A stretch of DNA of 64,000 nucleotides from PALSA-270 sp963770915 (GTDB taxonomy: Bacteria; Acidobacteriota; Terriglobia; Terriglobales; Acidobacteriaceae), in the NCBI GenBank assembly GCA_963770915.1, contig CAVYRG010000001.1, positions 2,852,001-2,916,000 on the forward strand. The letters run 5' to 3'. A program made the position numbers and the translations under genes. The notes beneath the pieces are model-generated. The model had not been told where the DNA came from and did not search any database. It saw only the letters and a list, made by a program, of their open reading frames with translations. Numbering within the stretch: the first letter of the stretch is position 1; every line of letters starts with the position of its first letter. Positions 16,661-25,792 of this stretch are shown one piece after another.

Positions 16661-17164
16661 ATGTTGAAATCTCTACGCATGTTGAGAGCGTTGCCGTTCC
16701 TTGCCTTTATCTTCCTTTGTGCCGCCTGGGCTCAACAGCAACCCGCGCCCGCCACCAGTCAGCCTTCCGCGCAGTACACCATTCCCGTCGAGGCCGCGCG
16801 CCGGCCCAATCCGGTCAAAGCCACGCCCGAATCGATCGCCGAGGGCAAAAAGCTCTATGGCTACGACTGCGCCATGTGCCACGGCGCCAATGGCGATGGC
16901 AAAGGCGACATCGCCGCCGACGTGAAGACCAAGGTCACCGATTTCACGGACCCCAACACCCTTAAAGACCGCACCGACGGCGAGCTTTACTACATCATTA
17001 AAAATGGCAAGGGTGATATGCCACCCGAGGGAGAACGGGGCAAGCCCGATCAGCTCTGGAATCTTGTCAACTATGTCCGCTCGCTGGCCAAGAAGAAGGA
17101 CTCCTCGGAAGAAAAGCCTGCAGAAAAGCCGGCGGAAGAAAAACCTGCCGAACAGAAGCAGTAG
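16661..17164 (+). CDS. Secreted class I cytochrome c
   Basis: The ATG at 16661 follows CAGGAGG; an ATG at 16637 lies before this site. A signal peptide (LRALPFLAFIFLCAAWAQQ) is followed by a single cytochrome c domain with the heme motif CAMCH at about residue 63. A probable axial methionine lies in GDMPPEG. The C-terminus ends in a low-complexity Glu/Lys/Pro/Ala repeat (EEKPAEKPAEEKPAE). It should be a periplasmic one-electron carrier; its partner is not visible here. Confidence 0.88.
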   Translation: MLKSLRMLRALPFLAFIFLCAAWAQQQPAPATSQPSAQYTIPVEAARRPNPVKATPESIAEGKKLYGYDCAMCHGANGDGKGDIAADVKTKVTDFTDPNTLKDRTDGELYYIIKNGKGDMPPEGERGKPDQLWNLVNYVRSLAKKKDSSEEKPAEKPAEEKPAEQKQ

Positions 17165-17344
17165 AGCGAGCCGCCTTACTTTGGAGCGACGGGAATCCTC
17201 GGCCGTTTCCCACTCTTTGAAGTTTTCAGAGGATGGGAACCTATGCAGCCTGCGTCGCGCTGGATTTCTGTCCATTTCCCGCGCACTGGACGCGCCACAG
17301 TGCCTTTGAAGTTCTCGGTTTGTTTCGTGTTCTTGATCCGCGCG

Positions 17345-17549
17345 AATCCGTGGCGAAGAAGTCAGTCCCTCACCCCTCCAACACTCGCAACTCCGGCGAA
17401 ACGCGAAGGGCGCCGCAGCTTGCGCAGCGCCTCAGAAATTTGGAGACAGCAACTGTGCCCATCCGGGAAAACAAAAAGGCACAGCCGAAGCCGTGCCTAA
17501 GAAAATCCGCGTTAATCCGTGGCGAAGAAGTTAGTCCCTCACTCCGTCC
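17345..17549. repeat. Direct repeat of ~35 bases, second copy overlapping the 3' end of rpoD
   Basis: AATCCGTGGCGAAGAAGT followed by [C/T]AGTCCCTCAC occurs at 17345-17379 and again at 17514-17549; the second copy includes the rpoD stop codon (17531-17533). Both are preceded by elements of the dispersed repeat found between several genes here (GATCCGCG, AATCCGCGTTAATCCGTGG). The area between cytochrome c and rpoD holds no gene apart from this repeat and the terminator. Confidence 0.65.
17468..17498 (-). terminator. Rho-independent terminator of rpoD
   Basis: On the minus strand, AGGCACGGC-TTCG-GCTGTGCCT (17498-17477, one mismatch) is followed directly by TTTTTGTTTT. It lies 33 bases beyond the rpoD stop codon. 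Confidence 0.75.
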
Positions 17550-19223
17550 ATAAACGCCCTTAGCTTCCGCGACCTAGATGGATGCCTTAACTTTCGCAGC
17601 GCCTTCGCCTCAATCTGCCGGATGCGCTCGCGTGTAACCGCGAAGCTCTGGCCTACTTCTTCCAGCGTGTGCTCGCTGCCATCTTCCAGGCCAAAGCGCA
17701 TCTTGATGACTTTCTCTTCCCGCGGAGTCAGCGTGCGCAGCACCTGGCCGGTCTGGTCTTTCAGGTTGACGTTGATCACCGCCTCGGCCGGTGAAACCAC
17801 CGCGCGGTCTTCGATGAAATCGCCCAGGTGCGAATCTTCCTCTTCGCCGATCGGCGTTTCGAGGGAGATAGGCTCCTGTGCAATCTTCAGGACTTTCCGC
17901 ACTTTCGCCACCGGAATGTCCATGCGCTTGGCGATTTCTTCCGACGTAGGCTCGCGCCCCAGTTCCTGTACCAGCTGCCGCGAGGTGCGGATCAACTTGT
18001 TGATGGTCTCGATCATATGGACCGGGATGCGAATCGTACGCGCCTGATCAGCAATGGCACGAGTAATCGCCTGCCGAATCCACCAGGTGGCGTAGGTCGA
18101 AAACTTGTAGCCGCGGCGGTATTCGAATTTGTCCACGGCTTTCATCAGGCCGATGTTGCCTTCCTGAATCAGGTCGAGGAACTGCAGGCCGCGGTTGGTG
18201 TACTTCTTGGCGATGGAAACCACCAGGCGCAGGTTGGCCTCGATGAGCTCCCGCTTGGCCTGCTCGGCGTCCATGTCGCCCTGGATGATTTCGCGCTGGG
18301 TGCGCTTGAGTTCCTGGAAGGAAACGCCGGCTTCGGTTTCCTGCTTTTCCAGTTCGGCGTGGATGGCGCGCGCCTGCCGCTTGTATTCCTTGCGCTGCTC
18401 TTCGCTGCGGGTGGCGTCGGCCCTCTTCTCCAGGTTCTGCGACTGGCGGTCGAGCGAGCGCATGCCGTCGACGGTCTTGTTGACGCGATCGATCAGGCGC
18501 TTGCGCTCGTTGTTGGTGAAACCGAGGTGGCGCACGCACAGCGACACCTTGCACGATGGCGCGGGCCAGCGCGATGCGGTAGCGGCGATAGTCCTTGGGG
18601 CGCTTCTTCTGCGAGACGTCGGCGAACTTTTCCTGCCACGACGCCGGCTTTCTTGTAGGCCTTGGCCAGGTCGTCGATCTTGCCGGTGAATTCCTTCAGC
18701 CGGTTCTGCAGAATTTCGTCGGTGATCTCCTCTTCGTCGAAGGTGACCACTTCCTTGATGGAGCGGACGCCCTTCTTGAGGTCCTCGCCCATGGCCAGCA
18801 GTTCGCCGATGACGATGGGCGAGCGGGAGAGCGCTTTCAGCACGCGCAACTGGCCGCGCTCGATGCGCTTGGCGATTTCCACTTCGCCTTCGCGGGTGAG
18901 CAGCGGCACCGTCCCCATCTCCCGCAAATACATGCGGACGGGGTCGTTGGTTTTTTCCATGGCGCCGGGCGTGAGGTCGAGTTCCACGTCCTCGCCGGCT
19001 TCGTCTTCTTCGAATTTCTTATCGAGAGTGGCGGAAGGGAGTTTGGGCCCTTCCAGCACATCGATGCCCTGCGTGCCATGGTGGTGAGCAGATCGTCGAG
19101 GTCCTCGGGAGAATGCACATCCTGCGGGATCAAATCGTTCACCTGGTCGTAGGTGAGATAGCCTTTCTCCTTGCCCGCGTCGATCAGCTTTTTGATATCG
19201 TCGTATTTATCTTCGAGTGCCAA
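17531..19223 (-). CDS. rpoD: Primary sigma factor RpoD, broken by three apparent frame changes
   Basis: Conserved sigma-70 pieces run in order on the minus strand but in changing frames. The start (MALEDKYDDIKKLIDAGKEKG, region 1.1) reads from 19223. Region 1.2 (DPVRMYLREMGTVPLLTREGE) reads from about 19077, a short piece (WQEKFADVSQKKRPKDYRRYR) near 18630, and regions 2-4 (LRLVVSIAKKYTNRGLQFLD, VGQSFAVTRERIRQIEAKAL) from about 18547. At 19077 restoring one G (ATGGCACG to ATGGGCACG) repairs the reading; near 18548 removing one G does. A lone broken rpoD is not viable, so sequence errors are most likely. dnaG lies upstream, as in the classic dnaG-rpoD operon. Confidence 0.88.
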
Positions 19224-19445
19224 GAAAAGTTATCCTCTCGTCCAATGAAGGACGCGAAAAGACGCTTTGGATCAGTTGGGAACGGGTAAATGGCGGAGTT
19301 GTGCGCCGACACAAACTTTCAGAGTATAGCATAACCGCTTTCTTTCCACCCATCAAGCACGGAAGTCAACTGGGCCCGGCTCGGCTTATGTCCCTATCCA
19401 CTAACAACTTAGATGTTCCAGGCTGGCATTTGGTTTCAGGCCGGC

Positions 19446-21429
19446 CTACGGAGATGGCGCGTTGGGCGCATCCGGCACGCCGGGATCCATCAAGGCTCGC
19501 TTGAGGCGCAGCTTTTCTTCCAGCAAAGTCTGCAGGCGGGCTGGTTCACGGTTGGCGGAGGCCTGCAACTCTCGTTGAATCAGTTCCAAGCGGCGGCGGT
19601 ACTGCATGCGTCGCAGTGCGCGCACCGCGCCTTCGAGGCGCTCGGCGGAAAGTTCTTCCTCCTCCTGCAGCAGAATGGCGGCCAGCAGGCTACGCTCGCT
19701 TTCCGGCAATGGCAACTGCATGGCGTCGGCAGTATCAGCGGGCGCGTGCAGAAGGGCATCGATCAGAGATTCCGAGGCCAGGCCGGTGTGCAAAGATTCG
19801 GCTTTGAGGGCGAAGTGAGCCTGGCGGGCGGGGTCGAAGTCTTCTTCGGCGCCGTCGCGGGAGGAGAGATGCTCAGCCGAAGCTTGCATTTCGGCGGCGG
19901 AAGCCAGGGCGCGGATCAGGATGCGTTCGGCGTCAGTGATCTGCAGCGACGGCGGGAGACTTGACGCTGGCGGCTGACCGATTGGCAACGGCGTGCTTCA
20001 GTTCCTGGCGCAGAACGGCGGAGTCGATGCCCAGCTTCTGGGCGATTTCCTGGGAGAGTCGAATCGCGGACAATGCGGCTGGGGACTCTCTGAATGTGAG
20101 GCAGCAGATAGTTCACCGCCTTGACTTTGCCTTCCGGCGCTGCGAACTGGGAACTGAGCCCGGGCACGCTCGATCAGGTAGTCGAAATAACTCTGCGAGG
20201 CTTTGAGCGCGGCGGCGTAGGCGTCTTTGCCCTTGCGGCGGATGAAAAGGTCGGGATCGAAACCGGGCTCGAGGGTGAGCACCTTAATTTGGAATTCTTC
20301 TTCAACGAGCAGGCCGAGGGTGCGTTCGGTGGCGCGGGCGCCGGCGGTGTCGGGATCGAAATTCACGACAACATTCTTGCTGAAGCGGCCGAGCAGCTTG
20401 GCCTGCAGCTCAGTGAACGCGGTGCCGGAGCTGGCGATTACGTTGTGGAATCCGGCGGCGTAGACGGAGATGCAGTCCATCTGGCCTTCGACGAGGATCG
20501 CGTAGTCGAGCTTGCGGATGGCTTCTTTAGCGAGATCGAGATTGAAGAGCACACGCGATTTGCTATAGATGGCGGTCTCGGGCGAGTTCAGATACTTTGG
20601 CCCGGCTTTTTCGTCGGCGGAGAGCGTGCGTCCGGTGAAGGCGATGACTTTGCCGGATTCTTGGGTGATGGGGAACATTACGCGGTTGCGAAATTTGGAA
20701 TAAATGGAAGCAGTCGTCGGTCGTCGGTCGTCGGTCATCGGCTTGTTACCGCCTAGCTCGGCTCCATCCCCTTCACTGTCATCCCGAGCGGAGCCGAGGG
20801 ACCTTGCGTTTAGCTGACGGCTGACGGCTGACGGCTGAGAGCTGTCTTTCGAGCTTTCTTTCCACGAAAACAATCCCGCTCTCGCGCAGCACCTCTTCCT
20901 CAAAGTCGCCCTTCAGGCGATCCCGTAAGAGGAATCCCGAATCGGGAGCGTAGCCGATGCGGAAGGCTTTGATCATCACGTCATTCAGGCCGCGTCCGGC
21001 GAGATATTCGCGGGCGTGGGCGCCTTCGGAGCGGCGCAGGCAGTCTTGGAAAAACGCCGTGGCACGCTCGTGGACCTCGATCAGCACGGTGCGCAGCTTG
21101 GCTTCCTTGGCTTCCGATGGACTGCTGAACGTGGCTTTGGGCAGCGGGATGCCGAGCTTTTGCGCCACCGCGCGCACGGCCTCGGGGAAGGTGATGTTCT
21201 CGATCTTCTGGACGAAACTGAAAACGTCGCCGGAAGCCTGGCAGCCAAAGCAGTGAAAGAACTGGCGCGTGGCGTGGACGGAGAACGAGGGCGTCTTCTC
21301 GCTGTGAAAGGGACAGAGGCCGGAATAATTCTGCGCGCCCGCCTTCTTCAGCTTGACGTAGTCGCCGACGATGCGGACGATGTTCGCCTGCTGCTTGACG
21401 GTGTAAGCGAAATCGCCGGGGTTGGCCAT
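19446..21429 (-). CDS. dnaG: DNA primase DnaG, interrupted by a repeat and frame changes
   Basis: The N-terminal zinc domain (LCPFHSEKTPSFSVH, FHCFGCQASGDVF) and catalytic core start read intact from 21429 to about 20870. A ~165-base repeat block then introduces stops. Reading resumes at IYSKFRNRVMFPI with the TOPRIM motifs LVEGQMDCISVY and VNFDPDTAGARA. The C-terminal part changes frame about three times between 20170 and 19970 (KVKAVNYLLPHIQRVPSRIV, then EIAQKLGIDSAVLRQELKH, then SLQITDAERILIRAL). DnaG is essential, so either an intact copy exists or this sequence contains errors; the repeat insertion is harder to explain as a simple error. Confidence 0.85.
20703..20868. repeat. Composite heptamer repeat block inside dnaG
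   Basis: Plus strand: three TCGTCGG heptamers plus TCATCGG (20709-20736), then a segment TGTCATCCCGAGCGGAGC leading to GAGGGACCTTGCG. This segment matches a repeat near 35.16-35.19 kb. Three CTGACGG heptamers then run to 20840. The block separates the DnaG residues ...IVFVERK and IYSKFRNR... that adjoin in the family, and it carries stop codons in the primase frame. Confidence 0.75.
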
Positions 21430-21596
21430 GAGAGGGATTGTGCGCGATCAAACCGGTAAATGAAATATACCGGAAAGGAATTACTGTGGAGAAGTTGTGG
21501 AAGGGAGGGCCGGAGCGGTTGATAAGCAAGGAAATGTGGAGCGGACCCGGCCTGAGCCGGAACCGAATGGCGCCCTAGCCCGCGATGGGTCGGCGC

Positions 21597-21632
21597 AACT
21601 TGTGTAATCGCCTGGTTTACAGCAACGACCTT
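21597..21632. repeat. Short dispersed repeat (copy 1 of 2)
   Basis: CAACTTGTGTAATCGCCTGG and flanking bases recur with a few changes at 31287-31320. Both copies lie upstream of minus-strand genes (dnaG and tdh). Confidence 0.45.
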
Positions 21633-21685
21633 TTTCTCCATTCTCGCGATGTAAGATGGAGTCTGACGAAAGGGGAGGAGTGCGA

Positions 21686-22210
21686 ATGAGGAAGGTGGCG
21701 ATTCTTGTCATTTTCAGCGCAACCTGCTTTGCGCAGAGCGCCCGTCAGTATTACGACGAACTGTATGAGGCAGGCGGGCTAGACCGCATGGCCGATACAT
21801 TTGTCTGTTTTGACGATGACGCCAAATTGCAAACCTTCTTCATCTCCGCGGAAAGCAAGACGCTCCGTGAATTCATGATGGAGGATGGGACGTTCGAAAA
21901 GCTGAGCAAGGACTTTCAGCAAAAGCTTAAACAGGACTTTCTCATCTTGCGGGGATATGACAAAGGGGTGGCGATCGGAGGGGAGGATTACTACCGGAAG
22001 GACGGAAGTTCGTGGGTAGACGACAAATTCGTGCTCTCAAAACAACCGAAGACATTCGGGAGAATGCGGTTGGATCTCACTCGGGAAACCCTACGGTACA
22101 AGCGCTCCATGGAAATCCTTAACCCTGATATGAGCCTAAAGGGCCAAGTGGCGCGATATGGGAAGTGTGAAGAGGTTTCACTGGCTGTAGATCAGCGTGG
22201 AAATCCCTAG
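21686..22210 (+). CDS. Secreted hypothetical protein
   Basis: The ATG at 21686 follows GGGGAGGAG. A short signal peptide (MRKVAILVIFSATCFAQS) precedes a ~155-residue soluble domain with AGGLDRMADTFVCFDDD, FISAESKTLREFM and GRMRLDLTRETLRYKRS. No family recognised. Two cysteines are present, one in CFDDD and one near the end in GKCEEVS; they could pair in the periplasm. It is divergent from dnaG. Confidence 0.65.
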   Translation: MRKVAILVIFSATCFAQSARQYYDELYEAGGLDRMADTFVCFDDDAKLQTFFISAESKTLREFMMEDGTFEKLSKDFQQKLKQDFLILRGYDKGVAIGGEDYYRKDGSSWVDDKFVLSKQPKTFGRMRLDLTRETLRYKRSMEILNPDMSLKGQVARYGKCEEVSLAVDQRGNP

Positions 22211-22577
22211 GGGCCGTAAGAGTGCTACACCGCACAACCCCGTCAGAGGTCTATTCTGAGCGGTGCACTAGGCTATCGCAAAACAACTATTCAGCTTCTG
22301 CAAGCCGCCCCACTTCTGAAAATATTGCCGTGAAGTTGAGGCAATTTCATCCACGCCTCGCCCGGTGCCCGGTGCCCCAGGTTCGCGCCCGGGTTTTGGG
22401 CGACAACCTGGGCTGGCTGCACTTCGAAAAAAGCCGCCGAAGGTTTTCTCCATTGCCATGCTCCGCGGCGTTTCCAACCATCTCGCCAAGCCCACTTCCT
22501 GACATTTACTCGCTCCCGCCGACGGAATGAGCCTAGCTTCTGCACCGGGCGTAGAATGGGGACCGGAGTTGCCCCAC
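22211..22577. other. Intergenic region, nothing recognised
   Basis: About 370 bases. A minus-strand frame covers much of it, but its composition (Gly/Pro/Arg-rich, no ribosome site) does not look coding. No repeat family or hairpin with a uridine tract was seen. Confidence 0.4.
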
Positions 22578-22943
22578 ATGAGCCGCAGGGGTCTAATCTG
22601 CCCAGAATGCAACTGTCAGCTGGCGTTCACGAACGTAAAAGTTGGCAGGTGTCCTTTTTGCGAAACTACCGTTTGCATTCCCAAGCACTACTTGCGACCT
22701 TCAGCTCTTTTAGGTAATGCTGCGGTGCTGGTATTCGTGATCAAGACGTATAGGATCATGCTCGCACCTTCGCCAAGTACGTTTGCTAACTTTGTTCTAT
22801 TAATGCTCTGGTTCGCGATGATGTTCGCAATAATGTTGTCAATAACGCGTCTATCGAGTTTCATCCAAGTTTGGCTATTCCCGCCGACAGTGAAGCGTGC
22901 TTATGTGAACGACACATTCACAAAATTACGCATCGACAACTAA
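22578..22943 (+). CDS. Small zinc-ribbon membrane protein
   Basis: From the ATG at 22578 (MSRRGLICPEC), residues 1-35 carry two CxxC pairs (CPEC, CPFC) forming a zinc ribbon. Two hydrophobic segments follow (LLGNAAVLVFVIKTYRIML and ANFVLLMLWFAMMFAIML). The frame is open upstream to 22527, but the zinc ribbon usually lies at the N-terminus. About 121 residues. Function unknown; not related to its neighbours in an obvious way. Confidence 0.55.
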   Translation: MSRRGLICPECNCQLAFTNVKVGRCPFCETTVCIPKHYLRPSALLGNAAVLVFVIKTYRIMLAPSPSTFANFVLLMLWFAMMFAIMLSITRLSSFIQVWLFPPTVKRAYVNDTFTKLRIDN

Positions 22944-23116
22944 ATCGTCGCTTATAAGCCTGGAGCTCACAGGCCTTGCAAACGGCGCAAGGACGGGGCA
23001 CCCTCAGGGGTAAGCGCGAGAAAATCTCGCCGATGCTCGACGAATTTGAGGCATCCTGCCGGATGCCCGCCCGGTGCTGGGGGCCGAAATCACTGGCCAT
23101 TTGCTATAAGAGACCA

Positions 23117-24073
23117 ATGCGCCTACAGGATTACGCACCTCGACCCGCGCAGCTCAAATGGCTGCTCGATTCTGATCCTGCGATTCGCTGGCAGGTCATG
23201 AGGGACCTCACCGACGCGGCCCCTAACGCGATTGCGGCCGAGCGATCTTGCGTCGCAACCGAAGGCTGGGGAGCCCAACTTCTCGCCCGCCAATCTCCCG
23301 CCCGTAAGTGGGGCGGGCGGAAGGAGAACGCGGGGCTGCTGATCACGTTCAATAGCCTTGTCGTCTTGATGGAGCTTGGCCTCGACCCGGCCAGCAGGCC
23401 AGCGCGCAAAATGATCAAACGCGTCGACAAACAGCTCAGATTCAAGTGGCACAATGATCGACGTTTCTTTGACGGCGAAACCGAACCCTGCATTAACGGC
23501 AGAATCCTTGCCCTGGGCGCGTATTTCAAAAAGCCGAACGACGCGCTGGCTCGTCAACTTCTGCGCGAGCAGCTCGAAGATGGCGGATGGAACTGCGAGG
23601 CGGTTGAACCTTCGCCAAAGCGTCCACTAAGCCGCCGCGCTTCGTTCCATACCACTATCTGCGTGCTCGAAGGACTGCTGGCTTACGAACGCGCCGGGGG
23701 CAAATCGGCGGCGGTTGCGAAGGCCCGCAAGAGAGGCGAACAATATCTACTCGATCGCCGGATGTTCCGCTCACTGCGAACCGGCGAAGTCATCGACGAA
23801 CGCTGGCTCCGCTTCTCGTTTCCCACGTTTTGGCACTACGACGTTTTGCGGGGACTCGATTACTTGCGGAATGCAGGAATCGAGCCCGATGGCCGCGTCG
23901 ACGAAGCCATAGAGGTCGTGATTCAGCGCCGGCACCAGAACGGGCGCTGGCCGCTCAATCTGCTTCATCGCGAACGGACTCCATTGGAGATGGAAACCGC
24001 TGTCGGAAGTGCAAGCCGCTGGAACACGCTGCGTGCGCTCCGCGTGCTGCGTTGGTGCGACGACTCTAGGTGA
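23117..24073 (+). CDS. Squalene-cyclase-like (alpha/alpha toroid) protein
   Basis: A 318-residue soluble protein starting MRLQDYAPRPAQLKWLLD. It contains DPAIRWQVMRDLTDA, GGRKENAGLLITFNSL, ILALGAYF, REQLEDGGWNCEAV, FHTTICVLEGLLAYE and RRHQNGRWPLNL. Repeated QLEDGGWN/QNGRWP-type turns are the QW-like repeats of terpenoid cyclase alpha/alpha barrels. The catalytic DxDD motif of squalene cyclases is not visible, so it may bind rather than cyclise. Such proteins are sometimes misnamed as nitrogen fixation proteins in databases. Function unknown. Confidence 0.65.
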   Translation: MRLQDYAPRPAQLKWLLDSDPAIRWQVMRDLTDAAPNAIAAERSCVATEGWGAQLLARQSPARKWGGRKENAGLLITFNSLVVLMELGLDPASRPARKMIKRVDKQLRFKWHNDRRFFDGETEPCINGRILALGAYFKKPNDALARQLLREQLEDGGWNCEAVEPSPKRPLSRRASFHTTICVLEGLLAYERAGGKSAAVAKARKRGEQYLLDRRMFRSLRTGEVIDERWLRFSFPTFWHYDVLRGLDYLRNAGIEPDGRVDEAIEVVIQRRHQNGRWPLNLLHRERTPLEMETAVGSASRWNTLRALRVLRWCDDSR

Positions 24074-24119
24074 TGGTTGTGGCACGACCTGGTCGCGCGA
24101 TGCGCGCGCTGAGCGTCAA

Positions 24120-24985
24120 CTAGGGCTTTTTCGGCGGTGGGGTAGTTTTTCTGCACACCCAGATTTGGGGAACCCGTTTGAGCCGAGCTCTGACTGGGAA
24201 GGCTAAGTCCTCAATCTTCAGGTCGCCTTGAAACGTGGCCAAATCAAGCGTTCCATCCACGGTTACGAAGTGCGTTTGAACGATTTCCTTCTTTGAAGGA
24301 TATTCCACTAGGCGCTCAACCCAGTTACCTTGCAACGTTAGGTGTTTGTTTGCGGCGCTGCCGGACAGTGGTATGGCTTCGTTATTTGGCGCGCCTTCGT
24401 AAACAAACAACAGCGCATCAAGCGCCGAGTCTTTCTTCTCTGTTATCGCCAACTCAGTTCCCCCGACATCGCCCGTCTCCTCTGACAGATAGGCGTCCGA
24501 ATAAACTCGCATTTTTGCAGTTCGGCCACAATCAGGTTCAGGTATTTCCCCGTTGGGTTGGGAGACAGCAGACGGGCTGCCCTGCTCCTTTGTGCTGGCC
24601 GATACAGAGGGCATCGTCGAATAGTCCAGGACCGGATCGGGGTTTGTAGTGCATTTTGTGAGTGTCTGCCAACCATCCCCATGCTGAATTGCGAGAGTCG
24701 TCGGATTGATGTAGCGATATTGCGGGTCTGCTTCTATCGGCGTGTTTGGCATCCATGTGCCCGGCGCAAAGCAGCCGCCGGGCCCGCAAAACGAGACGAG
24801 AATAAGTTTCCCGTCTGTTTCTTAATCTGAACCCCCCATGCATCAGAACAATGCCACTTCCAGAACCCGGTGAAATCCGGCGGTCTGTTCTTTGCGGACT
24901 CGCGGCGATTATTGCAGGCAAGAGCGAACAGACACAGGTATGAAACCAGTACGAGAAACTTCCGGTATCCGCCGTTCATCTTCAC
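24120..24985 (-). CDS. Lipoprotein of unknown function with one frame change
   Basis: The N-terminus (24985) is a lipoprotein signal: VLVSYLCLFALAC with the lipobox cysteine, followed by DFTGFWKWHCSDAWGVQI. Near 24810 the frame changes: the upstream frame degenerates after KKQTGN, while the other frame gives LVSFCGPGGCFAPGTWMPNTP and continues to PQIWVCRKTTPPPKKP at 24120. Joining the two gives a ~288-residue protein, so a one-base error or mutation is likely. The ending is Pro/Lys-rich. No family recognised. Confidence 0.6.
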
Positions 24986-25081
24986 CGCCCTTCTGCGTGG
25001 CCCTTGGGATGATTCCCTGGAAACGCCTCCTCTTTTCTAACCTGCTCCCGTCGATTGTCAGCCTAATCTCAATGAGCTTTT

Positions 25082-25627
25082 TCAACACCCAGGCGATCTA
25101 TCATCAGTAGTTATTGTCTGTGGCCTGTCGCTTTCCAATCTCGCGCCACGAAAGAACGATTTTATTGGTAATATCAACGCGATCACCATCAGCACGAAGA
25201 TCATGCTCAGCTGTGCAAAGTCTCGTGCAAAATCGCGGGGGAGACCTGCGCGGCCAAGTAGGGCCTCAAGGCAGATTGCTGGCAAGTCCGTGATCGATAC
25301 CAGGCGCCGAGACACAGGGTATACCACGTCCGGATACACCATATTCGGAAACGCCCAACCCCACACAATTACAAACATGAGAAGCCAGGCCCAACGAACC
25401 TTCCTGACATACCCCGCCCACGTGACAATCAGTCCGATCAGAATAATTGCCAGAGAGGCAATACCGAGGGAGGCGCTCTCTCGCAAGTAAAGGCGAAGGC
25501 CAAGATTGCTCTCGCGCACGGCGCCGCGCCCGTCCAAAACATGCTGAACGAATGGCGGCACGAGCCAAAGAAGTGAAATCGTAAACAACACGCTGGAAAT
25601 GAAAACCGCGTCTCGGCGAATTTTCAT
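25082..25627 (-). CDS. Hypothetical membrane protein
   Basis: 181 residues with about four hydrophobic segments: FISSVLFTISLLWLVPPFV, LGIASLAIILIGLIVTWAG, WLLMFVIVWGWAFPNMVY and LSMIFVLMVIALILPI. The N-terminus is cytoplasmic and basic (MKIRRDA). Nothing points to a transporter or enzyme family. It is next to the lipoprotein gene on the same strand with 96 bases between. Confidence 0.55.
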   Translation of the reverse strand: MKIRRDAVFISSVLFTISLLWLVPPFVQHVLDGRGAVRESNLGLRLYLRESASLGIASLAIILIGLIVTWAGYVRKVRWAWLLMFVIVWGWAFPNMVYPDVVYPVSRRLVSITDLPAICLEALLGRAGLPRDFARDFAQLSMIFVLMVIALILPIKSFFRGARLESDRPQTITTDDRSPGC

Positions 25628-25792
25628 GGGAGAGTTCTCTCTCTTGCGCCAGAAAATCGTTCAAACTGGCCATGTGCGGATTGCAGCACGTCGAACCAAC
25701 CATGCACAAGTTACGAACGAGATCAGCGTTTTTCAGCCGGACAGGGTGCGATAACAGAATAGGGCGAGAAGGCCGGACTCCCGCACCCGGCT

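Noticed and set aside
20703..20868. Repeats in dnaG considered as CRISPR-like
   Set aside because: Units are 7 bases with no spacers and no cas genes in the window.
22268..22612. 114-codon minus-strand frame in the gap before the zinc-ribbon gene
   Set aside because: Gly/Pro/Arg-rich with no ribosome site or conserved motif.
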